Below are positions 8,721-17,742 of a DNA stretch of 64,000 nucleotides, piece by piece. Position numbers and translations under genes: made by a program. Positions within the stretch are counted from its first letter, which is position 1, and each line of letters opens with the position of its first letter. This DNA comes from Hasllibacter halocynthiae. Lineage in GTDB: Bacteria > Pseudomonadota > Alphaproteobacteria > Rhodobacterales > Rhodobacteraceae. The stretch is from assembly GCF_003003095.1 (NCBI RefSeq), contig NZ_PVTT01000001.1, forward strand, positions 1,302,001-1,366,000, in the 5' to 3' direction. Under the pieces are notes generated by a model. It did no database searches. It saw only the letters and a list, made by a program, of their open reading frames with translations, and had not been told where the DNA came from.

Positions 8721-10347
8721 GGCGCAGAAGTTCCGCATCCGCCGCACGGGCGGGCCCGGCGCACCCAGGCCGGCCGGCACGCCCGGGGGCGCGCGGCAGG
8801 CCTTCGATCCGGGCCTCGCGCATGCCGCGAGGAAGGCGGATAGCATGGCGGGCGAGGTCGCGTCCCCTACGGAGGTCGCCGGCGAGACGGAGATCGAGGC
8901 CATCCGCCGCGAGGGGCTGACGGGCCGGCAGCTGGCCCTGGCGCGGCGTGTCGCGGCCAGGCACCGCATCGCCGTCTCTTCCGACTTGGACGCGGTGCGC
9001 CAGCTGCGCGCGCGCGGGATCGATCCGTTCGCGCCGGGCGGGGCGCTCGCGCTGGCGAAGGCGCCGAAGGCCGACGCGGACGAAGGGCCCCTGCCCGGCC
9101 TGCCGACCGCCGTCCCGCAGGGCGAGCCGCAGGTCCCGGCCACGAGGAAGTCCGACAATGCGCCCGTCCCGGCGATGTTCTCGCCCGAGGAGCGCGACGC
9201 GCAGATCGCGCGCATGCAGCGCGACATCGCCCGCCGGCGGCGGCGCGCGCTGGCGCTGCTCGCCACCCGCCTGACCTTCTTCCTGCTCGTGCCGACGTTG
9301 ATCGTGGGCTGGTACTTCTACCGGATCGCGACGCCGATGTACGCGACCCACACGCAGATGCAGATAAAGCAGGCCGAGGCCGGCACCGGCACCGGCGGCG
9401 GGGGGCTGGGGGGGCTGTTCTCGGGCACGTCGTTCGGATCGAGCGAGGATTCGATCGCCGTGCAGGGCTACCTCACCTCGCGCGATGCGATGATCCGTCT
9501 GGACGCCGAGCAGGGGTTCACGGACCACTTCCAGCAGCCGGGCATCGACCCCCTGAACCGCCTTCCCCCCGATGCCGGCCTGGAGGAGGCGTACGCCCTC
9601 TACGACCGTATGGTCCGCATCGGGTACGACCCGACGGAGGGCGTCATCCGGATGGAGGTGATCGCCGCCGATCCACAGGTCTCGCAACGCTGGAGCGAGG
9701 CGTTGATCTCCTACGCGGAGGAACGGGTCGACAACCTGACCCTGCGCCTGCGCGAAGGGCAGCTGGAAGGCGCGGAGGACTCGTTCCGGGAGGCGGAGGA
9801 GGCCATGAACGGCGCCCGCGCCAACGTCCTGCGCCTGCAGGAGCTGAACGGCATCGCCGACGGCGAGGCGGTCGTCCAGGCCCGCCTCGCCCAGGTGGCC
9901 GAGCTGGAGGGCCAGCTCGTCCTCAAGCGCCTCCAGCTCGAGGCGCTGCTCGACAACGCGCGGCCCAACCAGGCCCGCGTCGACGGGCTTCGCGCCGACA
10001 TCGGCCGGCTCGAGGAGGCGGTCGCCGCGCTCAACGCCGAGGTGCTGGAGAGCGGCGACGACGAGCGCAGCCTCGCGCGCGTGGCCTCGGAGCTGGCGGT
10101 CGCCGAAGCCGAGCTGATGACGCGCCAGCTGATGCTGACCCAGGCCATGGAGCAGCTGACCACCGCCCGGATCGAGGCCGGACGCCAGACGCGCTACCTC
10201 TCCCTCGGGGTGGAGCCGGTGCCGCCCGACGTGCCGACCTATCCGCGCGCGTTCGAGAACACGATCCTCGCCTTCCTCATCTTTGCCGGCGTGTACCTCC
10301 TGATCTCCTTGACCGGGGCCATCCTGCGCGAGCAGGTGGGGGCATGA
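8704..10347 (+). CDS. Capsule polysaccharide export inner-membrane protein, KpsE/Wzz-like
   Basis: A 547-residue polysaccharide co-polymerase/export protein. Residues 1 to about 180 form a low-complexity Ala/Arg/Pro/Glu-rich cytoplasmic extension. Membrane helix 1 is near 184-204, a large periplasmic region with long coiled coil spans about 340-480, and helix 2 is near 520-540. This matches the BexC/CtrB/KpsE family, which bridges the ABC exporter to the outer-membrane channel. The ATG at 8704 lies inside the kpsT-like gene. The N-terminal extension is longer than in the E. coli KpsE of about 380 residues. Confidence 0.85.
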   Translation: MNTTPRAQKFRIRRTGGPGAPRPAGTPGGARQAFDPGLAHAARKADSMAGEVASPTEVAGETEIEAIRREGLTGRQLALARRVAARHRIAVSSDLDAVRQLRARGIDPFAPGGALALAKAPKADADEGPLPGLPTAVPQGEPQVPATRKSDNAPVPAMFSPEERDAQIARMQRDIARRRRRALALLATRLTFFLLVPTLIVGWYFYRIATPMYATHTQMQIKQAEAGTGTGGGGLGGLFSGTSFGSSEDSIAVQGYLTSRDAMIRLDAEQGFTDHFQQPGIDPLNRLPPDAGLEEAYALYDRMVRIGYDPTEGVIRMEVIAADPQVSQRWSEALISYAEERVDNLTLRLREGQLEGAEDSFREAEEAMNGARANVLRLQELNGIADGEAVVQARLAQVAELEGQLVLKRLQLEALLDNARPNQARVDGLRADIGRLEEAVAALNAEVLESGDDERSLARVASELAVAEAELMTRQLMLTQAMEQLTTARIEAGRQTRYLSLGVEPVPPDVPTYPRAFENTILAFLIFAGVYLLISLTGAILREQVGA

Positions 10348-11204
10348 CGCAAGCATCCCAAAGAACCGTCGAGGTCGGCGCCGGCCAGGGCATGGTCGGG
10401 TTCGGCAACGACGCCCCGCTCACGGTCATCGCCGGGCCCTGCCAACTGGAATCCCGGACCCATGCCGAGGCCATCGCAGGCGCCATGAAGGAGGCCTGCG
10501 AGGCCGCCGGCGCGGGCTACGTGTTCAAGGCCAGCTACGACAAGGCGAACCGGACCTCGCTTGGCGGCAGACGCGGCCTCGGGATGGACGAGGGGCTTTC
10601 GATCCTCTCCCACGTCCGCGAGACGTTCGGGGTCCCCGTCCTCACGGACGTGCACGGTCCCGACCAGTGCGCCCCCGTGGCCGAGGCGGTCGACATCCTG
10701 CAGATCCCCGCGTTCCTCTGCCGCCAGACCGATCTTCTGCTGGCCGCCGGCGCGACGGGGGCGGCGGTGAACGTGAAGAAGGGGCAGTTCCTGGCCCCCT
10801 GGGACATGGCGAACGTCGCAGAGAAGATCGCCTCCACCGGGAACGAGCGCATCCTGCTGACCGAGCGGGGCGTCTCGTTCGGCTACAACGCCCTCGTGGC
10901 CGACATGCGCGCGCTGCCGACGATGGCGCGCACGGGGTACCCGGTCGTGATGGACGCGACGCACGCCGTCGCGCAGCCCGGCGGCCTCGGCGCGTCCTCC
11001 GGCGGGCAGCGCGAATTCGCACCCGTCCTCGCGCGGGCGGCCGTGTCGCTCGGGATCGCCGGGGTGTTCATCGAGACCCACGAGGACCCCGACAACGCCC
11101 CGTCCGACGGCCCGAACATGGTCCGCCTGGCCGACATGCCAGCCCTCGTCGCGTCGCTGATGGCGTTCGACCGGCTGGCCAAGTCCGACCCGCTCAGGCC
11201 GTGA
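10344..11204 (+). CDS. kdsA: 3-deoxy-8-phosphooctulonate (Kdo-8-P) synthase
   Basis: A 286-residue enzyme condensing phosphoenolpyruvate with arabinose-5-phosphate to Kdo-8-phosphate. Recognised by the IAGPCQLES motif, FKASYDKANRTS, the LTDVHGPDQC segment, QIPAFLCRQTDLL, NVKKGQFLAPWD, RGVSFGYN and DATHAVAQPG. Kdo is needed for the lipid A core and for the poly-Kdo linker of ABC-dependent capsules, which fits the exporter genes immediately upstream. Overlaps by ATGA upstream and GTGA downstream place it inside one translational unit. Confidence 0.96.
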   Translation: MTQASQRTVEVGAGQGMVGFGNDAPLTVIAGPCQLESRTHAEAIAGAMKEACEAAGAGYVFKASYDKANRTSLGGRRGLGMDEGLSILSHVRETFGVPVLTDVHGPDQCAPVAEAVDILQIPAFLCRQTDLLLAAGATGAAVNVKKGQFLAPWDMANVAEKIASTGNERILLTERGVSFGYNALVADMRALPTMARTGYPVVMDATHAVAQPGGLGASSGGQREFAPVLARAAVSLGIAGVFIETHEDPDNAPSDGPNMVRLADMPALVASLMAFDRLAKSDPLRP

Positions 11205-12670
11205 CCCTCGTCCCGACGGGCTTTCGCGAATGCGACGGCCGCTGGCGCACCCCGGAGGAGATCGACGCCGAGGGGATGGAGAGGGTCGGCATGGCCTTCG
11301 CGGCCATGGCGCGGCGGCGGCACGGCGACCGGCCCGGGATCGTCACGGGGCACGACTTCCGGCGCGAGGCGGCGGACATGCACCGGGCGCTGCTCCGTGG
11401 CCTGGTCGCGGGCGGGGTCGAAGTCCTCGACTGCGGGCTCGCCCTGTCGCCGATGGTGTACCACCACTGGCTCGCCCAGGGGACCGGCGCGGGGGCGGCC
11501 GGATGCGCGATGGTCACGGCCTCGCACAACCCGGACGGATGGACCGGCGTGAAGCTGGGTCTCGGCGAGGCGCCTTCGACCTTCGGGCCCGAGGACATGT
11601 CCGAGCTTCGCGGGCTCGCCCTCGGCGGGGCGCCTGCGGCGCGACCTGGCCTGGTCCGGCAGGTGCCGGACGCCGCGCGAAGCTGGTTGCAAGGGTGGCC
11701 CCTCTCCGGCCTCGCGCGGCCGCTCCGCGCCGTCGTCGCCTGCGGCAACGGCACCGCGGCGGCCTTCGTCCCCGATCATCTCGAGACGCTTGGGGTGGAG
11801 GTCGTGCCGCTCGGCTGCGAGCTGGACTGGACCTTCCCGCTGCATCATCCCGACCCGGACGCGACACCGATGCAGCGGGCCATGGCCGACGCCATCCGCA
11901 AGAGCGGCGCCGAAATCGCCGTGGGCTTCGACGGCGACGGCGACCGGCTCGGCGCGGTCGACGGGCGGGGGCGCGTCATCCCGGGCGACCGGCTCGGGCT
12001 GATCCTGGCCCGGGGGATCGCGGCGCAGAGGCCGGGGAGCCGCTTCCTCGTCGATATCAAGTCCACCGGTCTCTGGGCGCGGGACCCGGTCCTCGCGGAG
12101 CACGGCGCGCGGGTCGAGTTCGGCCCGACCGGTCACAGCCATATGAAGCGCCGGCTGCGCGAGATGCGCGGCGGCGCCGCGACGGCGGGGGCGGTCGCCG
12201 GTTTCGAGCGGTCGGGCCACATGTTCCTCGGGCACCCTTGCGGGCAGGGCTTCGACGACGCCCCGGCCGCCGCCGCCCGCCTGCTGGAGCAGGTCGCGCG
12301 CGACGGGCCGCTCGCCGACCTCGCCGACGCCCTGCCCCGCACCTGGGCCACGCCCCCGCACGCCCCCGCCTGCCCCGACGCCGCCAAGCCCGCCGTCGCC
12401 GCACGTCTTCGCGCGGCCCTTCGGACGCGGAGCGCGCTGGGCGGCACGCCCGTCGCCGGCGCCGTCGAGGCGGGCGGCACGCGGCTGAACCTCCAGGACG
12501 GCTCCTGGGGGCTGATCCGCGCCTCGCAGAACACCCCGAACCTCGTCGTCATGGCCGAGAGCACGGAAGGCCCGGCCCACCGCGATGCCATCCTCGCCGA
12601 TCTCGCCGCCCTCCTCGGTGCCGAGCCCGAGGTTGGCGCGCTCGGCCGATCCCGCCGGCCCCGGCGATAG
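11201..12670 (+). CDS. Phosphomannomutase/phosphoglucomutase
   Basis: A 489-residue alpha-D-phosphohexomutase interconverting hexose-6-phosphate and hexose-1-phosphate for sugar nucleotide synthesis. Visible motifs are TASHNP with phosphoserine Ser108, the Mg-binding DGDGDR at 244-249, the sugar-binding GFERSGH and the C-terminal phosphate-binding region with RASQNT. Whether mannose, glucose or both are used cannot be told. The GTG start overlaps the kdsA stop, making it the fourth gene of the capsule-type operon. Confidence 0.9.
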   Translation: MTLVPTGFRECDGRWRTPEEIDAEGMERVGMAFAAMARRRHGDRPGIVTGHDFRREAADMHRALLRGLVAGGVEVLDCGLALSPMVYHHWLAQGTGAGAAGCAMVTASHNPDGWTGVKLGLGEAPSTFGPEDMSELRGLALGGAPAARPGLVRQVPDAARSWLQGWPLSGLARPLRAVVACGNGTAAAFVPDHLETLGVEVVPLGCELDWTFPLHHPDPDATPMQRAMADAIRKSGAEIAVGFDGDGDRLGAVDGRGRVIPGDRLGLILARGIAAQRPGSRFLVDIKSTGLWARDPVLAEHGARVEFGPTGHSHMKRRLREMRGGAATAGAVAGFERSGHMFLGHPCGQGFDDAPAAAARLLEQVARDGPLADLADALPRTWATPPHAPACPDAAKPAVAARLRAALRTRSALGGTPVAGAVEAGGTRLNLQDGSWGLIRASQNTPNLVVMAESTEGPAHRDAILADLAALLGAEPEVGALGRSRRPRR

Positions 12671-12773
12671 GCGCAGGCCCGCGCGGCGCGCCCTGGCCCC
12701 GGACGGTGGCCGCGGGGGCGCCGCGGCAAGGGATGCCTCGACAGCGGGCGGGTGGCCCGGCATCACCACCCCC

Positions 12774-14117
12774 ATGCGCATCATCCTTCTGTCGATCCTT
12801 CTGCTGGTGCCGCTCGCCTCCGCGGCGCAGGAGGAGCAGCCGAGCGAGCCCATCGCCGTCGGGGCGGACGAGACCCAGGACGGGGCGATCGCCGACCGGA
12901 TCAGGAGCATCCTGCGCGAGCTGGACTACGACTCCGTCGCCGTCCGCGTCTCGAGCGGCATCGTCACGTTGACCGGGGAGGCCCCGGACGCCGCGGCCGT
13001 CACCCGCCTCGACGAGATCGTCACCCGCGTCGAAGGCGTCGTCGCGATCCAGAACGAGGTCGCGGAAAGCACCGACGTCGCCCGTCGCGGCGCGGACGCG
13101 GCCGAGCGCATCGAGAACCGGGTCGCGGCCTTCGCTGCCTATCTGCCCCTTCTGGCGCTGGCGGGCGCGGTGCTGGGGGGCGTCGTCCTCCTCGGCCTCT
13201 TCGTGGCCCGCAGGCGCTGGCCCTGGGACCGCCTCGCGCCCAACTCCTTCGTTGCCGACATTTACCGGCAGATCGTGCGCATCGTCTTCGCCATCGCCGG
13301 CCTCGTGATCGCGCTCGACATCCTGAACGCGGTCGCCCTCCTCTCGACGATCCTGGGGGCGGCGGGGATCATCGGCCTCGCGATCGGCTTCGCGGTCCGC
13401 GACACGGTCGAGAACTTCATCGCCTCGGTGATGCTGTCCTTCCGCCAGCCCTTCCGGCCCAACGACCTCGTCGAGATCGAGGGCGACATGGGCAAGGTGA
13501 TCCGCTTGACCAGCCGGGCGACGATCCTGCTGTCGCTGGAGGGCAACCAGATCCGCATACCCAACGCGACCGTGTTCAAGGCGCGGATCGTGAACTATTC
13601 CGCCAACCCCGAGCGGCGCTGGCAATTCGAGATCGGCGTCGCCTCGGACGCCGACCTCGCCGCCGTGCGCGCCCTGATCCGCCGGACCGTCGAGGGGCTG
13701 GACTACACGCTCGCCGAGCCCGCGCCGCAGGTCTGGATCGACCGCATCGGGGACGGGGCGATCTTCCTGCAGGTCACCGGCTGGATCGACAACGAGGCGA
13801 CGGGCTTCCTGCGCGCGCGGGGCGAGGCGCTGCGCATCGTGAAGGACGCCGTCGAGGCGGCCGGCGTGGAGGTCCCCGACACGACCTACCGCATCGCGCT
13901 CACCGGGGGCGGCACGGGCATCGTGACCGCGACCGATGGCGACACGGCCGAGGACCTTCCTTCCGCACCGCGCCCCGCGGCCGGCCTGCCCGCCGAGACG
14001 GCCGCCGACGCACATGCGGAGCTTCGCGCGGATGCGGCGCTCGACCGGCTGGCCGACGCCGAACGGGGGGCGAAGGAGAACGAGGATCTCCTCAGCCCGG
14101 TGGCGCCGACCGAATGA
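12774..14117 (+). CDS. Mechanosensitive channel, MscS family with BON domain
   Basis: A 447-residue small-conductance mechanosensitive channel that releases solutes on osmotic downshock. It begins with a signal peptide (about 1-18, ending ASAAQ), then a BON domain (about 35-100, VRVSSGIVTLTGEAPD ... VEGVVAIQNEV). Three membrane helices follow, including the pore helix (ILGAAGIIGLAIGFAVRDTVENFIA), then the MscS beta domain (RPNDLVEIEGDMGKV ... IRIPNATVF) and an alpha/beta domain. The acidic tail is unstructured. The ATG at 12774 is preferred because it starts the signal peptide; a longer frame upstream overlaps the mutase gene. Confidence 0.9.
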   Translation: MRIILLSILLLVPLASAAQEEQPSEPIAVGADETQDGAIADRIRSILRELDYDSVAVRVSSGIVTLTGEAPDAAAVTRLDEIVTRVEGVVAIQNEVAESTDVARRGADAAERIENRVAAFAAYLPLLALAGAVLGGVVLLGLFVARRRWPWDRLAPNSFVADIYRQIVRIVFAIAGLVIALDILNAVALLSTILGAAGIIGLAIGFAVRDTVENFIASVMLSFRQPFRPNDLVEIEGDMGKVIRLTSRATILLSLEGNQIRIPNATVFKARIVNYSANPERRWQFEIGVASDADLAAVRALIRRTVEGLDYTLAEPAPQVWIDRIGDGAIFLQVTGWIDNEATGFLRARGEALRIVKDAVEAAGVEVPDTTYRIALTGGGTGIVTATDGDTAEDLPSAPRPAAGLPAETAADAHAELRADAALDRLADAERGAKENEDLLSPVAPTE

Positions 14118-14168
14118 GCCCCCGAGGGCTTGCGTGGCCCATCGCGCGGCGCTAGGTCGCGCGGGCGT

Positions 14169-14243
14169 TGGGGTGTAGCCAAGTGGTAAGGCAGCGGTTT
14201 TTGGTACCGTGTATCGTAGGTTCGAATCCTACCACCCCAGCCA
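14169..14243 (+). tRNA. tRNA-Gln (anticodon TTG)
   Basis: A 75-nt cloverleaf including encoded CCA. Acceptor arms TGGGGTG/CACCCCA pair fully; the anticodon stem GCGGT/ACCGT encloses loop TTTTGGT with anticodon TTG; the T arm GTAGG/CCTAC encloses TTCGAAT. It reads CAA glutamine codons. Integrase debris begins about 160 bp downstream, so the 3' half is the likely attachment site of a former integrated element. Confidence 0.97.
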
Positions 14244-14403
14244 CCTCCCACCGGAAATCCAGCAAGAACAAGGCCCTGAAGTCCGCCCGGGCGCGCCGTC
14301 GCGTCCGCCGGGCCAAGGGTGCGATACAGCCTGTGATACAGGCCGCGACACGGCGCCCGGCGCCCGCGCCGCCCGGGGCCTGCCCGAGAGACTCGCGCTG
14401 CGC

Positions 14404-15791
14404 ATGCTCGGACCCGGTCCGTCATCCACGGGGCCGTACACCCGCCGGCGCGGCCGGATCTTCCACTACGCCCGCCGCTTGCCCGCCCCGATCGCGGATG
14501 CACTCGGGAAAAGATTCTTGCGGCTCTCGCTTCGATCCGACCTCCGCGATGTGGCGATGCAGCGGGCCATGACGGTCCACTCCTACGCCGTCCGCGTAGA
14601 GGACGAATCCGGGCGGCGACTGCTGAACGAGAACCAGACGAAGGCGCTGCTGACCGAGGGCGTGCGGGCCGAGCTGGCCCGGATGATCGAGAGGAACGGG
14701 CCGTCAGCGCTCGGAACGATGCGGAGATCGACGACCGCATCGCCGCGCTTGAGGAAGAGAACGGGCGCCTGCGCAGGGCTACCCGGCGCAACGAGTTCGC
14801 CCCGCTCCAGGGGTGGGTCGGCGCCGCGAAGCGAGGCGGCATCGAAAGGCCCGCGATCGAGAAGCCTGCGATCGACCCAGAACTGACATGCTGCTCGATC
14901 TGTTCGGTTCGGTCATTCGGCTGCCCCGCAATCACGGCAAGAAGACGAACGGGGCCGCAGGACGAAGCAAGAAGGGATCGGTGCGGCGGACGCCCGAGAT
15001 GCCGCCATCACGGAGGAAGTCCGCGCGGTCGAGAGCATCTCGGATGCCGAGCGCTGGGCCATCTTGGGGGAACGCCTGGTGCCGCGCCTGACGCTCCAGA
15101 CGATCAAGCGCTACCGCGACAGCGTGAACAGGGTCTGGAAGGCGGCCGAGGCCCTCGGCGCGAAGGGACTGGCGAAGGTGCCCGGCTACAAGGCGGTGGA
15201 ACGGCATTTGGAGACGAAACGCCCGGCTGACCCGCTCCACATCCACCGCACGAAGCCCAAGACCAGAGAGGCCTGGAGCGAGGAGCGGCTGACGAGGCTC
15301 TTCGCGTCCCCGATCTACCGGGGCTGCGCCTCCGCCGACCGCCGCTGGATGCCCGGCAAGCTCATTCTCCGCGACGCGCTCTACTGGGTTCCTCTCATTG
15401 TCGAAACGCTCGGCACCCGGATCCGCGAGGTCCTGGAGCTTCGCCGCTCGGACCTCGAGTTGCGCAACGGGATCCTGTGCCTGCGGATCGACCTGTCGGC
15501 AGAGAAGCGCGTGAAGACCGAGGACAGGGGCCGCGTCGTGCCGATCCCGCAACTGCTCCTCGATCTCGGCTTCGCGGAATGGATCGGGGACCTGCCCGAA
15601 AAGCACGGCGGGATGCTCTTTCCCGAGATCGCGGACCGCGCCGGAACGCGCCCGCTGTCCGACACCTTCTGCAAAGTCCGGACCAAGGTCTGGAAGCATC
15701 TGGGCCTGACGGATCGGGAAGAGGACTGCTACGCGCTGCGCAAGACCTTCCAATCCATGCTCGAGGCCAACGACGTGTCCGAGGGGCGCCG
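14404..15791 (+). pseudogene. Tyrosine recombinase/integrase, frameshifted and truncated
   Basis: Remains of a DUF6538-type phage or island integrase. The N-terminal domain (GRIFHYARRLPAPIADALGK ... RLSLRS) reads from about 14404 but loses frame near 14700. A coiled segment (IAALEEENGRLRR) continues in another frame, and the core-binding plus catalytic part resumes from about 14930 (TLQTIKRYRDSVNRVW; box I GTRIREVLELRRSDL near 15410). It stops after YALRKTFQSMLEANDVSEGRR at 15791, so the C-terminal catalytic Tyr is missing. An IS3 remnant begins at the break. Position next to tRNA-Gln fits an old tRNA-integrated island. Confidence 0.88.
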
Positions 15792-16300
15792 TGAACCGCC
15801 CCGGGTTTCCCGGGGGCTTCCGGCCGTGGGAGGACGGAGCCATGGAATGGCATCGAAAAGGGATGCGGCCGAGGCGCGCGAGCGGGCGGCTCGGATGGTG
15901 GGCGATCACGCCTCCGGTCGTGCAAGCCGATGGGCGGCGATCCGACCGGTCGCGCCGAAGATCGGGTGCACGGCGTCGGCCTCGGGTCCCGGACCGATGA
16001 AGGCTAGGAGGCTCACCGCCGCGGCGGTGGGCCCGACAAGCCAGGAGGGCATCCGTGCCCGGGGCCTTCGCGCGGGCCGAGGAGGTGGCGCGCATTTGAA
16101 CCGAGGCTCGCGATACCCGGCCATCCGCCACGCCGGGCGCCTCGGCGTGGCGGGGGTCGAGCCGTCGGTCGGGTCGGTCGGCGACAGCTACGGACAACGC
16201 CTGGTCCGAGATGGCGATCGGGCTGTTCAGGAGAAGGTCGAAGGGGCGTTCGCCATCCAGTCGCTCGCTACCTTGCAGGAGCGCCAGCAAGCCCCGGACG
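15792..16300 (+). mobile_element. Decayed IS3-family element (internal deletion)
   Basis: Starts with a TGAACCGCCCCGGG end typical of a group of IS3 elements in Rhodobacterales. At 15880-15972 the frame gives ERAARMVGDHAS..WAAIRPVAPKIGC, an OrfA helix-turn-helix match. At about 16132-16230 it gives GVAGVEPSVGSVGDSY, the OrfB DDE-region match. The parts between are gone or unreadable, leaving an orfA-orfB scar of about 500 bp. No right inverted repeat is evident before the MarR gene ends. It truncates the integrase. Confidence 0.75.
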
Positions 16301-16309
16301 AGGCGCAGA

Positions 16310-16771
16310 CTACATCAGGCCGATGCGGCCGAGGATACGGTCGAGGGCGATGCGGTCGTCCGCGTCCACATGTCCGAAGAGGGCGTCGTCCCGGGCGAGC
16401 GCAGCGGGCGCGATGCGATCGACGATCCCCCACCCGGCCCGCGTCAGGCGCCATCGGTCGCGCTTGCGGTTGGCCGGATCGGCGCGCCGCCCGATGAGGG
16501 CGCGCACCTCCAGGGCGCGGAGGGTCCGGCTCGCCGTCATCGGTTCCAGGCCGAGCCGCTCGGCGACGTCCCGGCCCGAGAGGTCCGGCGCGATCGCGAG
16601 CGCCAGGAGACACCGCCACTGGGTCAGCGTGACCCCTGCCGCGCGGCCGAGCTCCTCGCGGAAAGGGCGGGCGAGATGGTTGGCGGCGGCCAGAAGGCGG
16701 AACGAGACCGTCTCGGCGAGCTCGGGCGCGGCCCGGGCCGGGCCCTCGGCCCCATCGCCGGAACCGGTCAA
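16310..16771 (-). CDS. MarR-family transcriptional regulator
   Basis: A 153-residue winged-helix dimeric repressor type. The core reads LTQWRCLLALAIAPDLSGRDVAERLGLEPMTASRTLRALEVRALIGRRADPANRKRDRWRLT, with recognition helix near residues 75-90 and an acidic wing. It is the last gene of the dehydrogenase operon, translated from a TTG that overlaps the E1-beta stop (TTGA). It probably controls the operon or the divergent TRAP genes, with a small acid as ligand; the ligand is unknown. Confidence 0.87.
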   Translation of the reverse strand: MTGSGDGAEGPARAAPELAETVSFRLLAAANHLARPFREELGRAAGVTLTQWRCLLALAIAPDLSGRDVAERLGLEPMTASRTLRALEVRALIGRRADPANRKRDRWRLTRAGWGIVDRIAPAALARDDALFGHVDADDRIALDRILGRIGLM

Positions 16772-17742
16772 GCCGTCCAGCGGGCGAGCGCACGCGCAGC
16801 CGCTGCGATGCGTGTCTCGTCCGGCAGGTAAGCGCGCTCCAGCTCGCGGGCGAAGGGCGTGGGGATGGGAGGCGGCGCCAGGCGGGCGACAGGCGCCTCG
16901 AGCGCGTCGAACGCCTTCTCGGCGATGGTCGCGGCGACGTCGTTGATCGACGCGCCGGTCGAGATCGCCTCGGACAGGAGGAGGACCCGACCAGTCCGAT
17001 GCACCGATGCCAGGACCGCCTCCTCGTCCCAGGGCGCGATGGTCCGCAGGTCGATCACCTCGGCCTCGATCCCCTCCGCGTCGAGCGTCTCGGCAGCCTT
17101 GAGGGCGCGCTTGGTCATCAGGGCCGAGGCCACGACCGTCACGTCGGCACCCTCGCGGGCCCGGACCGCCGGGCCGAGGGGAAGCGGTGGCGCACGGCGC
17201 TCCACCTCCGCGCGGCCTGCATGGTAGAGGGCCATGTGCTCCAGGAAGAGGACGGGATTGTCGTCGCGGACGGCCGCGCGCATCGTGTCGTAGGCGTCCT
17301 GCGGCGTCGAGGGCGCGGCGATCTTCACCCCGGGCACGCCCATGAGCCAGGAATGATGGTCGTAGGCATGCCCGTGGAAGGGCCCGATCCCGTATTTCAC
17401 GCGCAGCACGAAGGGCACGCGCGCCGCCCCGCCCGAATAGTAGTGCATCGCGCCGGCATCGAGGAACTGCTGCATGACGAGGGCGAGGAACTCGCCGAAC
17501 ATCAGGTCGAGCACCGGGCGCTTTCCCTGCAGGGCGGCGCCGACGGCGAGACCGGCCATCGTACCCTCGGACATGGGCATGTCGATGACGCGCTCCGCGC
17601 CGAACCGCTCGAAGAGGCCCGCATTGGATCGCAGGGGCCCGCCGAAGCGACCGATGTCCTGGCCCATCACGAAGACGCCGGCATCGGCCTCCATCTCGTC
17701 CTCGATGGCGGCGACGACGGCCTGCTGGAAGGTCATCCTCAT
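16768..17742 (-). CDS. 2-oxoacid dehydrogenase E1 component, beta subunit
   Basis: A 324-residue thiamine-diphosphate-dependent E1 beta subunit (PdhB/AcoB/BkdB group). Seen: VFVMGQDIGRFGG, the cofactor-contact region DMPMSEGTMAGLAVGAAL, MFGEFLALVMQQFLDAGAMHYYSGG, KYGIGPFHGHAYDHHSW, and the C-terminal transketolase-like domain. It pairs with the alpha subunit directly upstream to decarboxylate a 2-oxo acid and acylate lipoate. Start ATG at 17742 overlaps the alpha stop (ATGA); 17736 is an alternative. Close homologues act on pyruvate, acetoin or branched-chain oxoacids, so the substrate is open. Confidence 0.9.
   Translation of the reverse strand: MRMTFQQAVVAAIEDEMEADAGVFVMGQDIGRFGGPLRSNAGLFERFGAERVIDMPMSEGTMAGLAVGAALQGKRPVLDLMFGEFLALVMQQFLDAGAMHYYSGGAARVPFVLRVKYGIGPFHGHAYDHHSWLMGVPGVKIAAPSTPQDAYDTMRAAVRDDNPVLFLEHMALYHAGRAEVERRAPPLPLGPAVRAREGADVTVVASALMTKRALKAAETLDAEGIEAEVIDLRTIAPWDEEAVLASVHRTGRVLLLSEAISTGASINDVAATIAEKAFDALEAPVARLAPPPIPTPFARELERAYLPDETRIAAAARALARWTA

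Noticed and set aside
10883-12910. A 675-codon minus-strand frame opposite kdsA and the mutase
   Set aside because: Shadow of two well-supported enzymes; no recognisable domain.
14244-16300. Active integrated prophage or island at tRNA-Gln
   Set aside because: The integrase is frameshifted and lacks its catalytic tyrosine region; no other phage genes or second attachment copy were noticed.
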